Part shown: positions 56,738 to 64,000 of the stretch, in pieces
How the letters are laid out: each line of letters opens with the position of its first letter
Position numbering within the stretch: the first letter of the stretch is position 1
Assembly (NCBI RefSeq): GCF_031127815.1
Contig: NZ_JARXHY010000005.1
Coordinates: 186,001 to 250,000 of the forward strand
Origin: Pelagicoccus sp. SDUM812003
Lineage (GTDB): Bacteria; Verrucomicrobiota; Verrucomicrobiia; Opitutales; Opitutaceae
Length of the DNA: 64,000 nt
Direction of reading: 5' to 3'
Made by a program: the position numbers and the translations under genes
Notes under the pieces: generated by a model
What the model was told of the DNA's origin: nothing
What the model saw: the letters and a program-made list of their open reading frames with translations, nothing else
The model's database searches: none

Positions 56738-56875
56738 GATTTGGCGGGTCGGCGCCCCGCCCTACAGAAGGCGATTTAGCAGGTCGGCGCCTCATCCTAC
56801 AGATGGCGATTTGGCGGGTCGGCGCCCCGCCCTACAGAAGTCCAAGAATCTGTAGGTCGCCGCGTCGAGGCGACA
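56738..56875. repeat. Three 35-bp tandem units plus one inverted copy of a palindromic repeat family
   Basis: Units begin at 56738, 56773 and 56808, exactly 35 bp apart. Units 1 and 3 agree over almost all positions; unit 2 differs at several. Each unit contains GGCGGGTCGGCGCCCCGCC and then CTACAG. Read on the minus strand this is CTGTAGG, a GC stem, a GCGCCGA core and the returning stem. A further copy in the opposite orientation lies at 56850-56875: CTGTAGGTCGCC, GCGTCGA, GGCGA. The 5-bp to 7-bp stems change base identity between copies while keeping complementarity, which suggests the hairpin is what is maintained. Other copies are at 49524, 52436 and 58881-58975. Confidence 0.85.
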
Positions 56876-56882
56876 TCCTACC

Positions 56883-57872
56883 CTAGCGGATCTCCTTGGC
56901 GATCAGGGAGTCCTCGGCGGAGTAGTTGAAGGTTTTTCCGGCATATTCCGGCGGCGGATTCTTGCGGTACCATTCCACTGATTCGGCGAGCCCGTCGTAG
57001 TAGTCGCCTACTTCCTTGTATTCGAGCTCGCTGCGAATGAGGTGGGAATCGATCTCCAGGTCCTGAGCGAAATCGCCAGGCGTTTTCATGTAGTCGGGCA
57101 ACTCCTCGTCGGAAACCACACCAACGCGCCCTTCCCAGCCAAACACGGTGCCGAGGTGCTCGATGCGCTCCAACATGGTGGGCGTTTTCAGCTCCGCCAC
57201 ATTGTAGATCCGCTTCTTGTCGCTTACGCTGGCGGCCGCCAAGGCCACCGCTCGGGCCGCGTCCTTCACGAAAAGATGACTCCATTTCCAGTTGGCCTGG
57301 CAGGCCCCTACGATGACGTGCGGCCGCTCGTCGATCATGCGAACCAACATCGGGTAGAAGCGGCGTCGAAAGTCGTTTGGCCCATAGAGCGGCGCCAACC
57401 GCAGGATGGTGCTGGGAATGCGACAGTTTTTGATGATCTTTTCCACCGCCAGCTTGTCGCCGGAGTCTTCCTCCTTCAAGGGCGCCGTGCGCAGCGGAGA
57501 GCTTTCGTCGATCGGCACCGCCACCGAAGGTCCGGGCTCGGTTTCCCGCAGTCGGGCGTGAGCGAGATAGACGTTGGTATTGCTGGTGACGACGATCTGC
57601 GAAACCACGCCATCAAAGGTCTCCACGAAGGCACGAGCCTCGTCGGCGTTGTTGGCGGAAAGATGAATCGCCACGTCCGGTTCGAACTCGACGCACTCTT
57701 CCCGATAGAAACCCAAGGAGGCCTTGTCGCCCATGATATGCGTCACATTCGGCGCCACACCAGCGGGAGGAGGATTGTTATCGAGGAAAGCGACCTCGTG
57801 CTTGGCGTACACGAGCTCTTCGACGACTTTGGGACCGAGGAATTGTCCACTACCGATTATCAGGCACTTCAT
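56883..57872 (-). CDS. NAD-dependent epimerase/dehydratase-like extended SDR (catalytic Tyr missing)
   Basis: A 329-residue cytoplasmic Rossmann protein. The nucleotide loop is GSGQFLG (residues 7-13), a variant of GxxGxxG. SANNADEARAFVE and IVVTSNTNVYLAHARLRE correspond to the usual extended-SDR strands. Where YxxxK is expected the sequence reads DSGDKLAVEK, so the catalytic tyrosine is replaced by Asp while the Lys is kept. LRLAPLYGPNDFRRRFYP and SHLFVKDAARAVALAA match the substrate-side region. It may be a binding or regulatory relative, or have altered chemistry. It starts divergent from the cyclophilin gene. Confidence 0.8.
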   Translation of the reverse strand: MKCLIIGSGQFLGPKVVEELVYAKHEVAFLDNNPPPAGVAPNVTHIMGDKASLGFYREECVEFEPDVAIHLSANNADEARAFVETFDGVVSQIVVTSNTNVYLAHARLRETEPGPSVAVPIDESSPLRTAPLKEEDSGDKLAVEKIIKNCRIPSTILRLAPLYGPNDFRRRFYPMLVRMIDERPHVIVGACQANWKWSHLFVKDAARAVALAAASVSDKKRIYNVAELKTPTMLERIEHLGTVFGWEGRVGVVSDEELPDYMKTPGDFAQDLEIDSHLIRSELEYKEVGDYYDGLAESVEWYRKNPPPEYAGKTFNYSAEDSLIAKEIR

Positions 57873-58003
57873 TCGCGGGGTGTCACTGTTGGAGTAATGC
57901 TTTGGTAAAGTGCAGCGGGGGGCACGCTATCGCAACTTCATATTTCCCCTTATCGACCAGCTTTCTCGTTGAATAAGGCCCCGACCCGATTATCTCCCAC
58001 CAA

Positions 58004-58867
58004 ATGGCGAAATTCCCCAAATCAATCTCCCTCATCATCTTGTCGAGCGCCTTGCTCGCTCTCCTCTCCGGCTGCGCCAAGAAGGAAACCCAGCTGCATG
58101 CCACCATCGAAACCAGCATGGGCGACATCGTGGTAAAGCTGCTCGACCAGCAGGCCCCAAAGACCGTGGCCAACTTCGTAGGCCTGGCGGACGGCACGCG
58201 ATTGCTGGAGGATGGACAGCCGGTTTCCGAAGCGGAGCCCTTCTACGACGGACTGATCTTCCACCGCGTCATACCCGACTTCATGATCCAAGGCGGTTGT
58301 CCGCAGGGAAACGGCATGGGCGGCCCGGGATACACCTTCGAGGATGAGACCTATACCGAAGGCGAGCCCATCACCGGCCCCATCCCCGACATCGACACCG
58401 CGGAATACGTTTTCGAACAACTCGTGGTGCCGCACCTGCGTCAGCATCAGGGCAACAGCCCCATACCGGAAATCGCCGAGCTGTTTGGAAAACTCCGTGA
58501 AGCCCAGTCTTTCGAGCCGATGGTCGGGATGGAAATGGCGGACATCGCCAAGCCGCTCGGCTTCGAGGGCGAGCTCAAGACCCGAGGCGAGCTCATCGAC
58601 AGCGTGCGCTACGGCACCCTTTGCATGGCCAACGCCGGTCCCAATACCAACGGCTCCCAGTTCTTCATCGTGACCAAGGAAGGCGGCGCCCCGTGGCTCG
58701 ACGGCAAACACACCGTATTTGGCGAGGTCATCTCCGGCATGGACGTGGCTCTGGCCATCCAAAACGTGGAGCGCGGTCCCCAGGACAAGCCGCTGGAAGA
58801 CGTGGTCATCAAGAGCATCAGCGTGGAAACGGTCAAAGTGAAGGTCGAGGAGCCCGAGAAGGAATAG
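58004..58867 (+). CDS. Cyclophilin-type peptidyl-prolyl isomerase lipoprotein
   Basis: 287 residues. Lipoprotein signal with lipobox LLSGC puts the lipidated Cys near residue 24. The cyclophilin domain starts at HATIETSMGDIVVKLLDQQAPKTVANFVGLA, continues FYDGLIFHRVIPDFMIQGGCPQGNGMGGPGYTFEDE, and ends LCMANAGPNTNGSQFFIVT...WLDGKHTVFGEVISGMD. About 75 residues (near 125-200) are inserted between the two halves; they include EYVFEQLVVPHLRQHQ and are predicted helical. It acts in folding at the inner or outer membrane surface of the periplasm. The catalytic Arg (FHRV) and the Gln/Phe pocket residues are present. Confidence 0.93.
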   Translation: MAKFPKSISLIILSSALLALLSGCAKKETQLHATIETSMGDIVVKLLDQQAPKTVANFVGLADGTRLLEDGQPVSEAEPFYDGLIFHRVIPDFMIQGGCPQGNGMGGPGYTFEDETYTEGEPITGPIPDIDTAEYVFEQLVVPHLRQHQGNSPIPEIAELFGKLREAQSFEPMVGMEMADIAKPLGFEGELKTRGELIDSVRYGTLCMANAGPNTNGSQFFIVTKEGGAPWLDGKHTVFGEVISGMDVALAIQNVERGPQDKPLEDVVIKSISVETVKVKVEEPEKE

Positions 58868-58880
58868 GATCTCACCCAGG

Positions 58881-58975
58881 TTCGCCGCCTCAACGCGGCG
58901 ACCTACAGATTTCCCCCAAACGCCGCCTCAGCGCGGCGTTCTACCCCCCTGTAGACCGGGGCGTCGACCCGGCCA
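58881..58975. repeat. Three further copies of the palindromic repeat family
   Basis: Copies at 58881-58908 and 58919-58944 (minus orientation: CTGTAGGTCGCCGCGTTGAGGCGG-type and GTAGAACGCCGCGCTGAGGCGG-type) and 58949-58975 (plus: CTGTAGACCGGGGCGTCGACCCGG-type, split here for length). They fill most of the 142 bp between the convergent ends of the cyclophilin and mutL genes. Stems again differ but stay complementary, and the GCGYYGA/GCGTCGA core is kept. Confidence 0.8.
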
Positions 58976-59009
58976 ATCCATCGTCAAGCCCCACCCACAC
59001 GCCTGCTCG

Positions 59010-60881
59010 CTAGAACAGCTCGTCTCCGCGGTTCCTGTTTCGTCGCTGAAAGCGGCGGTCGATTTCCCCTGCCCCGATCTCGATAAGCGACGGGCGTCCG
59101 TCGGGATCGGTCAGAGGTTTCTGGCAGGCGAAGAGCCGCTCCAGCAGCCGGTCGAGATCCTCAGAGCGCGGCTCCTCCCGCAGGCGACGCACCTTGGCCG
59201 CAGCCCGCTTGGCGATCAGATCCACCGCCACGCCTTCCTTATCCGGCGAAAGCGAGCCTTGACGCAGCATGGCGACCAGCTCCTTGAGAAACTCCTCCGC
59301 ATCCTTCTCCTCCAGCCAGGTCGGCACGCCTTCGATACGAAAGAAATTTCGCCCGAAGGGAGCCACCTCGAAGCCGAGGCGCTCGAAGAAGGGCAAGGCC
59401 TCCTCCAAGGCTGCCGACGAAACGGGATCCAGCTCCACGGGCTGAGCCAAGAGCAATTTCTGGCAGTGAACCTTGTGGGTTTCGAAGTCCGTCAAGAGCC
59501 CTTCGTACAAGACGCGCTGCTGAGCGGCCTTCACGTTGAGTAGCACCACGCCAGAGCCAGTGTCAAAAACTGCGAATTCACCCTGAGCCCACCCCAAATA
59601 GCTCCAGTTTCTTTCCTGGCGCACGGATTCCGCTTCGCTCGGCGACTCGACTTTCCGGTCCTTTCCAAGCGACGGCTGGGGGGCCGCAGGCGGCTTGTTC
59701 CCTTCCGGAGCTTTCTTCGCTGGAGCGGGCGGGTCCGATTGAACTAGGCGACGGCGAGCGGGAGGTGGCGAAGACGACGCTTTTCGGGCTGGCGTTTCGG
59801 AGGAGGTCACGTCGCGCGCCTCGTCCAGCCTCTTCGGCAGTCGCGGCGCCGCCGGCTTGGTTTCGACCCTCGTGAAGTCTCCCAAGCTCTCGGTCTCGTC
59901 CTTGAGAGCGTTCAGTATGGTCCGCACCGCGAATCCGCGAGCTTTGGCCTCCTCGCGAAAACGGATTTCCTTTTTGGCCGGATGCACGTTCACATCGACC
60001 CGCTCCGGCGCGATCTCCAAAAACAGGAACGCCACGGGGTAGCGGCCTTTGGGAATGTGACCGTAGTAGGACTCCACCAAGGCGTAGCTTAACGTCTTGT
60101 TTTCCACCGGCCGATTGTTGACGAAAAACAGCATCTCGTGGCGACTGGAGCGTGAAAAGTTCGGCTTGCCGATCAGTCCGCGCAGCCGCATCCCATCCTC
60201 CTCCGCGTCGATCTCCAGCACCGAATTCGCGATCTGCCTGCCAAAGATCGCTCCCACCCGACTCTTGAGGCTGTCCCCTGCAGCGGATTCGAACAGGATC
60301 CTCCCATCGTCCAGCAAGGTGAATCCAACATTTGGATGCGCCAGCGCGTAGAGACGCACGCAATGAACGATGTGGGCAGCTTCGGTAGCCACGCTTTTCA
60401 AGAACTTTCGCCGAGCAGGAACAGTGTTGAAAAGCTTGCTGATCGACATGCGAGTCCCTTGCGGCATGCCGCAGTCACGGGTGTGCAGCATCCGCCCCCC
60501 ATCGATCAGGATCTCCGTCCCTGCCTCGTTCTCCGCATCTCGCGTCTGCATCTGAAATCTGGATACGGACGCGATAGAGGGAAGAGCTTCGCCGCGAAAC
60601 CCCATGGTGGTCAGGCAGTCGAGATCTTTCGCCAGGCGGATCTTGCTGGTGGCATGGCGCTCGAGGGACAGCAAGGCGTCCTCGCGGCTCATGCCGCAGC
60701 CGTTGTCTTCGATGCGCATCAAGCTGGTGCCGCCATTGCGAAACTCCACCTCGATGCGCGTAGCCCCTGCGTCGATACTGTTCTCCACCAGCTCCTTCAC
60801 CACCGAAGCCGGGCGCTCGATCACCTCGCCCGCCGCGATCTGGTTGGCTACCTGATCTGGGAGTACCTGTACTTTAGCCAT
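59010..60881 (-). CDS. mutL: DNA mismatch repair protein MutL, endonuclease motif lost
   Basis: 623 residues. The N-terminal GHKL ATPase is intact: ELVENSIDAGAT, IEDNGCGM, TMGFRGEALPSI and the later NNRPV loop. A Pro/Lys-rich linker (about 340-420) follows, then the C-terminal dimerisation domain. There the usual metal motif DQHAxxERxxYE reads NVKAAQQRVLYE (Asp to Asn, His to Lys, first Glu to Gln). The ACxxAVK motif reads AKRAAAK, and CPHGRP reads DPDGRP. All metal-ligand positions are therefore changed, so nicking activity is probably absent, as in E. coli MutL. It couples MutS to later steps of mismatch repair. It lies 54 bp downstream of argH on the same strand. Confidence 0.95.
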   Translation of the reverse strand: MAKVQVLPDQVANQIAAGEVIERPASVVKELVENSIDAGATRIEVEFRNGGTSLMRIEDNGCGMSREDALLSLERHATSKIRLAKDLDCLTTMGFRGEALPSIASVSRFQMQTRDAENEAGTEILIDGGRMLHTRDCGMPQGTRMSISKLFNTVPARRKFLKSVATEAAHIVHCVRLYALAHPNVGFTLLDDGRILFESAAGDSLKSRVGAIFGRQIANSVLEIDAEEDGMRLRGLIGKPNFSRSSRHEMLFFVNNRPVENKTLSYALVESYYGHIPKGRYPVAFLFLEIAPERVDVNVHPAKKEIRFREEAKARGFAVRTILNALKDETESLGDFTRVETKPAAPRLPKRLDEARDVTSSETPARKASSSPPPARRRLVQSDPPAPAKKAPEGNKPPAAPQPSLGKDRKVESPSEAESVRQERNWSYLGWAQGEFAVFDTGSGVVLLNVKAAQQRVLYEGLLTDFETHKVHCQKLLLAQPVELDPVSSAALEEALPFFERLGFEVAPFGRNFFRIEGVPTWLEEKDAEEFLKELVAMLRQGSLSPDKEGVAVDLIAKRAAAKVRRLREEPRSEDLDRLLERLFACQKPLTDPDGRPSLIEIGAGEIDRRFQRRNRNRGDELF

Positions 60882-60935
60882 CTAAGCGAAAGCGTTTCTC
60901 TTGGGTAAAACGACGTGAGCGGGAGGAGCTCGGGC

Positions 60936-62336
60936 CTAGCCGAGACTCTTCTTCCACTTGGCAAGCTGCTTGCGGATCTGCTTGGGACCTGGCATGCCAG
61001 CGCCTTCGCGGGCTTTCATGGCGCGCTGCAGATCGAAGACCTCCATCCAGTCGTCGCCCATCTTCGGGTGCAAAGCCTTGGCTTGATCGTTGGGAATCTC
61101 GTTCAGCGGGCAATCCAGCTTCTCGCCCAAGGCCACCAGAGCGCCGACCACGTGATGCGCCTCGCGGAACGCCACTCCCTTGTTGACCAGATAGTCCGCG
61201 AGATCCGTAGCGAGTAGTGCCGGATCGGATACGGCAGCAGCGCACTTTGCCTCGCGAAACTCCATGCCCTCGACCGTGCCGGTGAGCACGTCCAGAGAGA
61301 TGGAGAGCTGATCGAAGCTGTCGAAGACCTGCGGCTTGTCCTCCTGCAGGTCGCGATTGTAGGTCAGCGGCAAGCCCTTCACCATGACGAAGAGGCTTTG
61401 CTCGTTGCCGATGATGCGGCCAGACTTGCCGCGCAAGAGCTCCAGAGAGTCTGGATTCTTCTTCTGCGGCATCAGGCTGGAGCCCGTACAAAAGGCATCC
61501 GGGAGAGAGACGTAGGAAAACTCTGACGAATTCCAGATGATCACGTCTTCCGCCACGCGTGAGATGTGAGTGGCCGTCACCGAGCAGGCATGAGCGAAAT
61601 CGAGAAACAGGTCGCGATCCGCCACCGCGTCCATGCTGTTTGGGGTCACCTGCGGCTTGCCGCGAGCGTCGACGAAGCCGAGGGCCTTGGCGGTGAACTC
61701 GCGATCGATAGGCAAGGTAGTGCCCGCGATGGCTCCGGATCCGAGCGGGCACCAGTTGGCATTCTCGTAGACGCGCACGAAACGCCCGATGTCGCGGCCG
61801 AACATTTCCACGTACGCCAGCAAGTGATGAGCGACTGATACCGGCTGAGCGCGTTGGAGATGCGTGTATCCAGGTATGAATACATCCTGATTCTTCTCGG
61901 CGATGGTCAGCAAGGCCCCGAGGAGCCGTTCCAGCTTAGCCACCATTTGGCCGCAGGCATCCTTGAAGAACAAGCGAACATCCGTAGCCACTTGATCATT
62001 ACGACTGCGAGCGGTATGCATCTTCGCCGCGGCGGGAGTGATCTTGGTCAGCAGCTGCTCGATGTTCATATGAACGTCCTCGAACTCCGCCTTCCACTCG
62101 ACCTCGCCCTTGGCGATCCTTTTCGCCAGAACCTCGAGTCCCTTGTGAATATCGCGCAGCTCCTTCTTGGTAAGCAGGCCGATGCTTTGCAGCATCGCGG
62201 TGTGAGCCTTGTTCACCTCGATATCGTAGGGAGCCAATCGCTTGTCGAACGACACGGATTCGCCGAAGGCCAGCATCAATTCCGCTGGCCCTTTCGAAAA
62301 ACGTCCACCCCAAGTTGCTTGAGCTTTCTTCGCCAT
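60936..62336 (-). CDS. argH: Argininosuccinate lyase
   Basis: A 466-residue cytoplasmic tetrameric enzyme that cleaves argininosuccinate to arginine and fumarate (EC 4.3.2.1). It begins [40 protein letters not shown] is conserved region 1, [20 protein letters not shown] region 2 with the catalytic His, and the fumarase-superfamily signature [12 protein letters not shown] includes the catalytic Ser loop. The length is standard. It follows the exbD genes by about 70 bp and precedes mutL; it is not with other arginine genes in this window. Confidence 0.98.
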   Translation of the reverse strand: MAKKAQATWGGRFSKGPAELMLAFGESVSFDKRLAPYDIEVNKAHTAMLQSIGLLTKKELRDIHKGLEVLAKRIAKGEVEWKAEFEDVHMNIEQLLTKITPAAAKMHTARSRNDQVATDVRLFFKDACGQMVAKLERLLGALLTIAEKNQDVFIPGYTHLQRAQPVSVAHHLLAYVEMFGRDIGRFVRVYENANWCPLGSGAIAGTTLPIDREFTAKALGFVDARGKPQVTPNSMDAVADRDLFLDFAHACSVTATHISRVAEDVIIWNSSEFSYVSLPDAFCTGSSLMPQKKNPDSLELLRGKSGRIIGNEQSLFVMVKGLPLTYNRDLQEDKPQVFDSFDQLSISLDVLTGTVEGMEFREAKCAAAVSDPALLATDLADYLVNKGVAFREAHHVVGALVALGEKLDCPLNEIPNDQAKALHPKMGDDWMEVFDLQRAMKAREGAGMPGPKQIRKQLAKWKKSLG

Positions 62337-62405
62337 GCAGCACAGGCTTCGAATCGCTCCACGTTTAGCAACAGGAAAGTTTCGCTTAACTCGCCGTGCC
62401 CGAGC

Positions 62406-62861
62406 TCAGTCCGTGGCGAAGCTCACCGATTCCAGGCCCGCCATCGCGCAGGCGTCCAAAACCTTGACCACGCTCTGGTGCGGCGTCTGGTCCGCGGGAG
62501 CTAGCGTGACTTTCGCCTCCGCCCCTCCCAATTCGGAGGCTTCGCGAAAGCGACTCAGCATTTTCGCCAGCTCCCAATAGCGAGCTGCGTCGGCGCCGTC
62601 GTAGGGGTAGCCATTCACCCAGGCCCGCCCTTCGGCGTCGACCTCCACCACCTGATCGTCCGGAAAATCGATCGGTTCGCTTGCAGCCACTTTAGCCGGG
62701 AGAGCGAAGCCCACGTCCGCCTCCTGCCGCTGGATGCTGGAACTGACCATGAAATAGACCAGCAGGAGGAAAACCACATCGATCATGGGGGCGATAGGCA
62801 GCTCCCCGAGGCTGGCCCGTGTCCGTTTTCCTTTGATCGATACCGCCATCGCTCTGCTCAC
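62406..62861 (-). CDS. exbD: ExbD/TolR-family protein 2
   Basis: 151 residues; an internal ATG at residue 5 is an alternative start. A short basic N-terminus is followed by one transmembrane helix with the essential membrane Asp28 in IAPMIDVVFLLLVYFMV, then a periplasmic TolR-like domain (DQVVEVDAEGRAWVNGYPY...KVTLAPADQTPHQSVVKVLDACAMAGLESVSFAT). With ExbB/TolQ it uses proton flow to energise TonB or Tol. It overlaps the preceding exbD by 4 bp. Probably powers outer-membrane receptors such as the one at 45910; that link is inferred. Confidence 0.92.
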   Translation of the reverse strand: MSRAMAVSIKGKRTRASLGELPIAPMIDVVFLLLVYFMVSSSIQRQEADVGFALPAKVAASEPIDFPDDQVVEVDAEGRAWVNGYPYDGADAARYWELAKMLSRFREASELGGAEAKVTLAPADQTPHQSVVKVLDACAMAGLESVSFATD

Positions 62862-63283
62862 CCCTCTCCTTGATAGGTGGCGTAAAGGTAGTGTTCCACG
62901 CCCGCCTCCGCAGCCCGCTTCATGGCCGACTTGATGTGGAGAAACGGCGTGTCCTTGGCCGCCCGGATGCGCAGTTTCGCCGCAGGCGTCTCTTGGCGAA
63001 ACCGAACCAGCAGCTGGTCCAGCTCCTCCTCGGCCAACGGTTTTCCGCCCAGGAAGTAGCGCCCTTGCGAATCGATGCTCAAGATGAAGCGATGCGAAAG
63101 GTCCTTCGGCACTTCGCTGCTGGGCGATTCCGGCAGATCGAGCTCGAGCTTGCTGCCGGCCTGCGACATGGCGCTAGCCGTCATGAAGAAGACCAGCAAG
63201 AGAAACACCATGTCGATCATGGGAGCCATGGAAACGCCGGCGATGCCTCGGGAGCGCTTACGATTTCGTATCCGGACCGCCAT
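62858..63283 (-). CDS. exbD: ExbD/TolR-family protein 1
   Basis: 141 residues. The basic N-terminus MAVRIRNRKRSRG precedes one transmembrane helix, with the proton-carrying Asp24 in MAPMIDMVFLLLVFFMTA. The periplasmic domain has FILSIDSQGRYFLGGKPL and KLRIRAAKDTPFLHIKSAMKRAAEAGVEHYLYAT. It is a close paralogue in layout to the next gene. Tandem exbD genes are usual in the Verrucomicrobiota and Bacteroidota, but the expected exbB is not upstream here: an SDR gene is. It lies 9 bp after that SDR stop. Confidence 0.92.
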   Translation of the reverse strand: MAVRIRNRKRSRGIAGVSMAPMIDMVFLLLVFFMTASAMSQAGSKLELDLPESPSSEVPKDLSHRFILSIDSQGRYFLGGKPLAEEELDQLLVRFRQETPAAKLRIRAAKDTPFLHIKSAMKRAAEAGVEHYLYATYQGEG

Positions 63284-63292
63284 GACAATAGC

Positions 63293-63985
63293 CTACCAAG
63301 GCAGCGGCTCGCCGTTGTAGTCGATGAAACGTCCGCTGTCTTCAAGCGTCAGCTTCTCGAAGCTGGCCCGCAGGGAGCTGACCGACTCCTCGACATCCAG
63401 AGCGGCTTCCTGACCGCCCATGTCCGTCTTGACCCAACCGGGATTGAAAGCCACCACCGTGATCCCCTTCTCGCGAAATCGCGGAGCCATCTGGGCCACC
63501 ACCATGTTCAGACCGGCTTTGCTCGCGGCGTAGGTCCCAGTGGGGCCGCCAAAGTCGATTCCCATGCCGAAAGAGCCGAGACCGGACGAGATGTTCACTA
63601 CCTTCGCCCCTTTCGCTAGCAAGGAGGCGAAGGACTGCATGACCATGGCAGGTCCCACCACGTTGGTGCGCAGGGTGCGGGTGAAGGTTTCGCATCCCCA
63701 TTCCCCTACTGGCTCCGGATATAGCACGCCTGCGTTGTTGATGAGCAGATCGATGGATACGCGACGCTCCTTCAGCAAGGATACCAAGGAAGCGATCGAA
63801 ACCGGATCGGTCACGTCCAAGGCGGCGATATCCACCCCCTGATGGCTTTGCTTGAGGTGCAGAAGCGCGTTGGCGGCTTCGGGTTCGCGACAGGTGGCGA
63901 TCACGTAATCTCCAGCTTCCACATACTGGCAAGCCAACTCCAGGCCAATGCCGCGATTGGCCCCGGTTACAAGAATGGTTCCCAT
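63293..63985 (-). CDS. Short-chain dehydrogenase/reductase
   Basis: 230 residues from the ATG at 63985; an in-frame GTG at 63994 would add three residues. Classical SDR: TGANRGIG cofactor loop (residues 7-14), LDVTDP, LLINNAGVL, catalytic Ser in VVNISSGLGSFG, YAASK carrying the catalytic Tyr and Lys, and NPGWVKTDMGG. It resembles the CsgA/C-factor-like subgroup of short SDRs. Substrate unknown. It is transcribed ahead of the two exbD genes with only 9 bp between, an unexplained association. The gene appears complete, beginning 15 bp from the window edge. Confidence 0.9.
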   Translation of the reverse strand: MGTILVTGANRGIGLELACQYVEAGDYVIATCREPEAANALLHLKQSHQGVDIAALDVTDPVSIASLVSLLKERRVSIDLLINNAGVLYPEPVGEWGCETFTRTLRTNVVGPAMVMQSFASLLAKGAKVVNISSGLGSFGMGIDFGGPTGTYAASKAGLNMVVAQMAPRFREKGITVVAFNPGWVKTDMGGQEAALDVEESVSSLRASFEKLTLEDSGRFIDYNGEPLPW

Positions 63986-64000
63986 GTCGCTCACGCTAGA

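Noticed and set aside
56738-56842. Three 35-bp repeats considered as a CRISPR array
   Set aside because: The repeats abut with no spacers, the family occurs singly elsewhere, and no cas genes are present.

Overview
The window is a GC-rich bacterial chromosome segment. It most resembles a marine Verrucomicrobiota of class Opitutae, of the Pelagicoccus/Puniceicoccales type. That placement is an inference from three things: a TonB-dependent receptor with an acidic N-terminus and an ELSPFEVTS box and no SusD partner, verrucomicrobial-style LacI and carbohydrate genes, and many coding starts without a clear Shine-Dalgarno. There is no prophage, insertion sequence or CRISPR array.

Layout. 1-5.7 kb: the 5' part of a glycogen phosphorylase gene, then a xylan-oligomer operon (GPH symporter, GH8 exo-oligoxylanase, GH67 alpha-glucuronidase). 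5.7-19.7 kb: mostly housekeeping and stress genes. These are an MBL hydrolase, a VOC protein, ClpB, a two-subunit sodium:solute symporter, a large protein with disordered ends, tRNA-Leu(GAG), a TetR-AcuI pair with a perfect operator palindrome, a kinase-like/glycosidase-like membrane pair, and an ArsR-AHSA1 pair. 19.7-24.3 kb: an arabinan/arabinoxylan operon with a GH43-GH51 fusion translationally coupled to another GH43. 24.6-29.4 kb: an ABC-class ATPase, FKBP isomerase, MFS exporter and Gfo/Idh/MocA oxidoreductase.

29.5-49.4 kb is a pectin/rhamnogalacturonan-type utilisation region. It contains a PL22-like propeller, LacI regulator, PL26-like lyase, Kelch-SSS fusion transporter, GH43, CBM9-like/PKD protein, DUF6250-like lipoprotein, CE7 esterase, a double-propeller GH43, an NCS1 permease with a 57-residue membrane microprotein, and a large TonB-dependent receptor. 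The likely logic is outer-membrane uptake by the receptor, periplasmic lysis, deacetylation and arabinose trimming, then import by the SSS and NCS1 carriers. 49.6-54.4 kb is an L-fucose locus (fucI, AraC regulator, fucU, fucP). 54.7-64 kb returns to core genes: typA/bipA, an epimerase-like SDR, a cyclophilin lipoprotein, mutL, argH, two exbD genes and an SDR.

The most notable signals are: (1) a dispersed palindromic intergenic repeat family (CTGTAGG followed by a GC hairpin with a GCGYYGA-type core) with at least nine copies, including a three-unit 35-bp tandem; (2) a MutL whose metal-binding endonuclease motifs are all altered; (3) unusual fusions (GH43-GH51, Kelch-SSS, double propeller); (4) small-protein/transporter and kinase/glycosidase-like pairs that look like undescribed modules. 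No database search was run. All family names rest on sequence motifs I could read.
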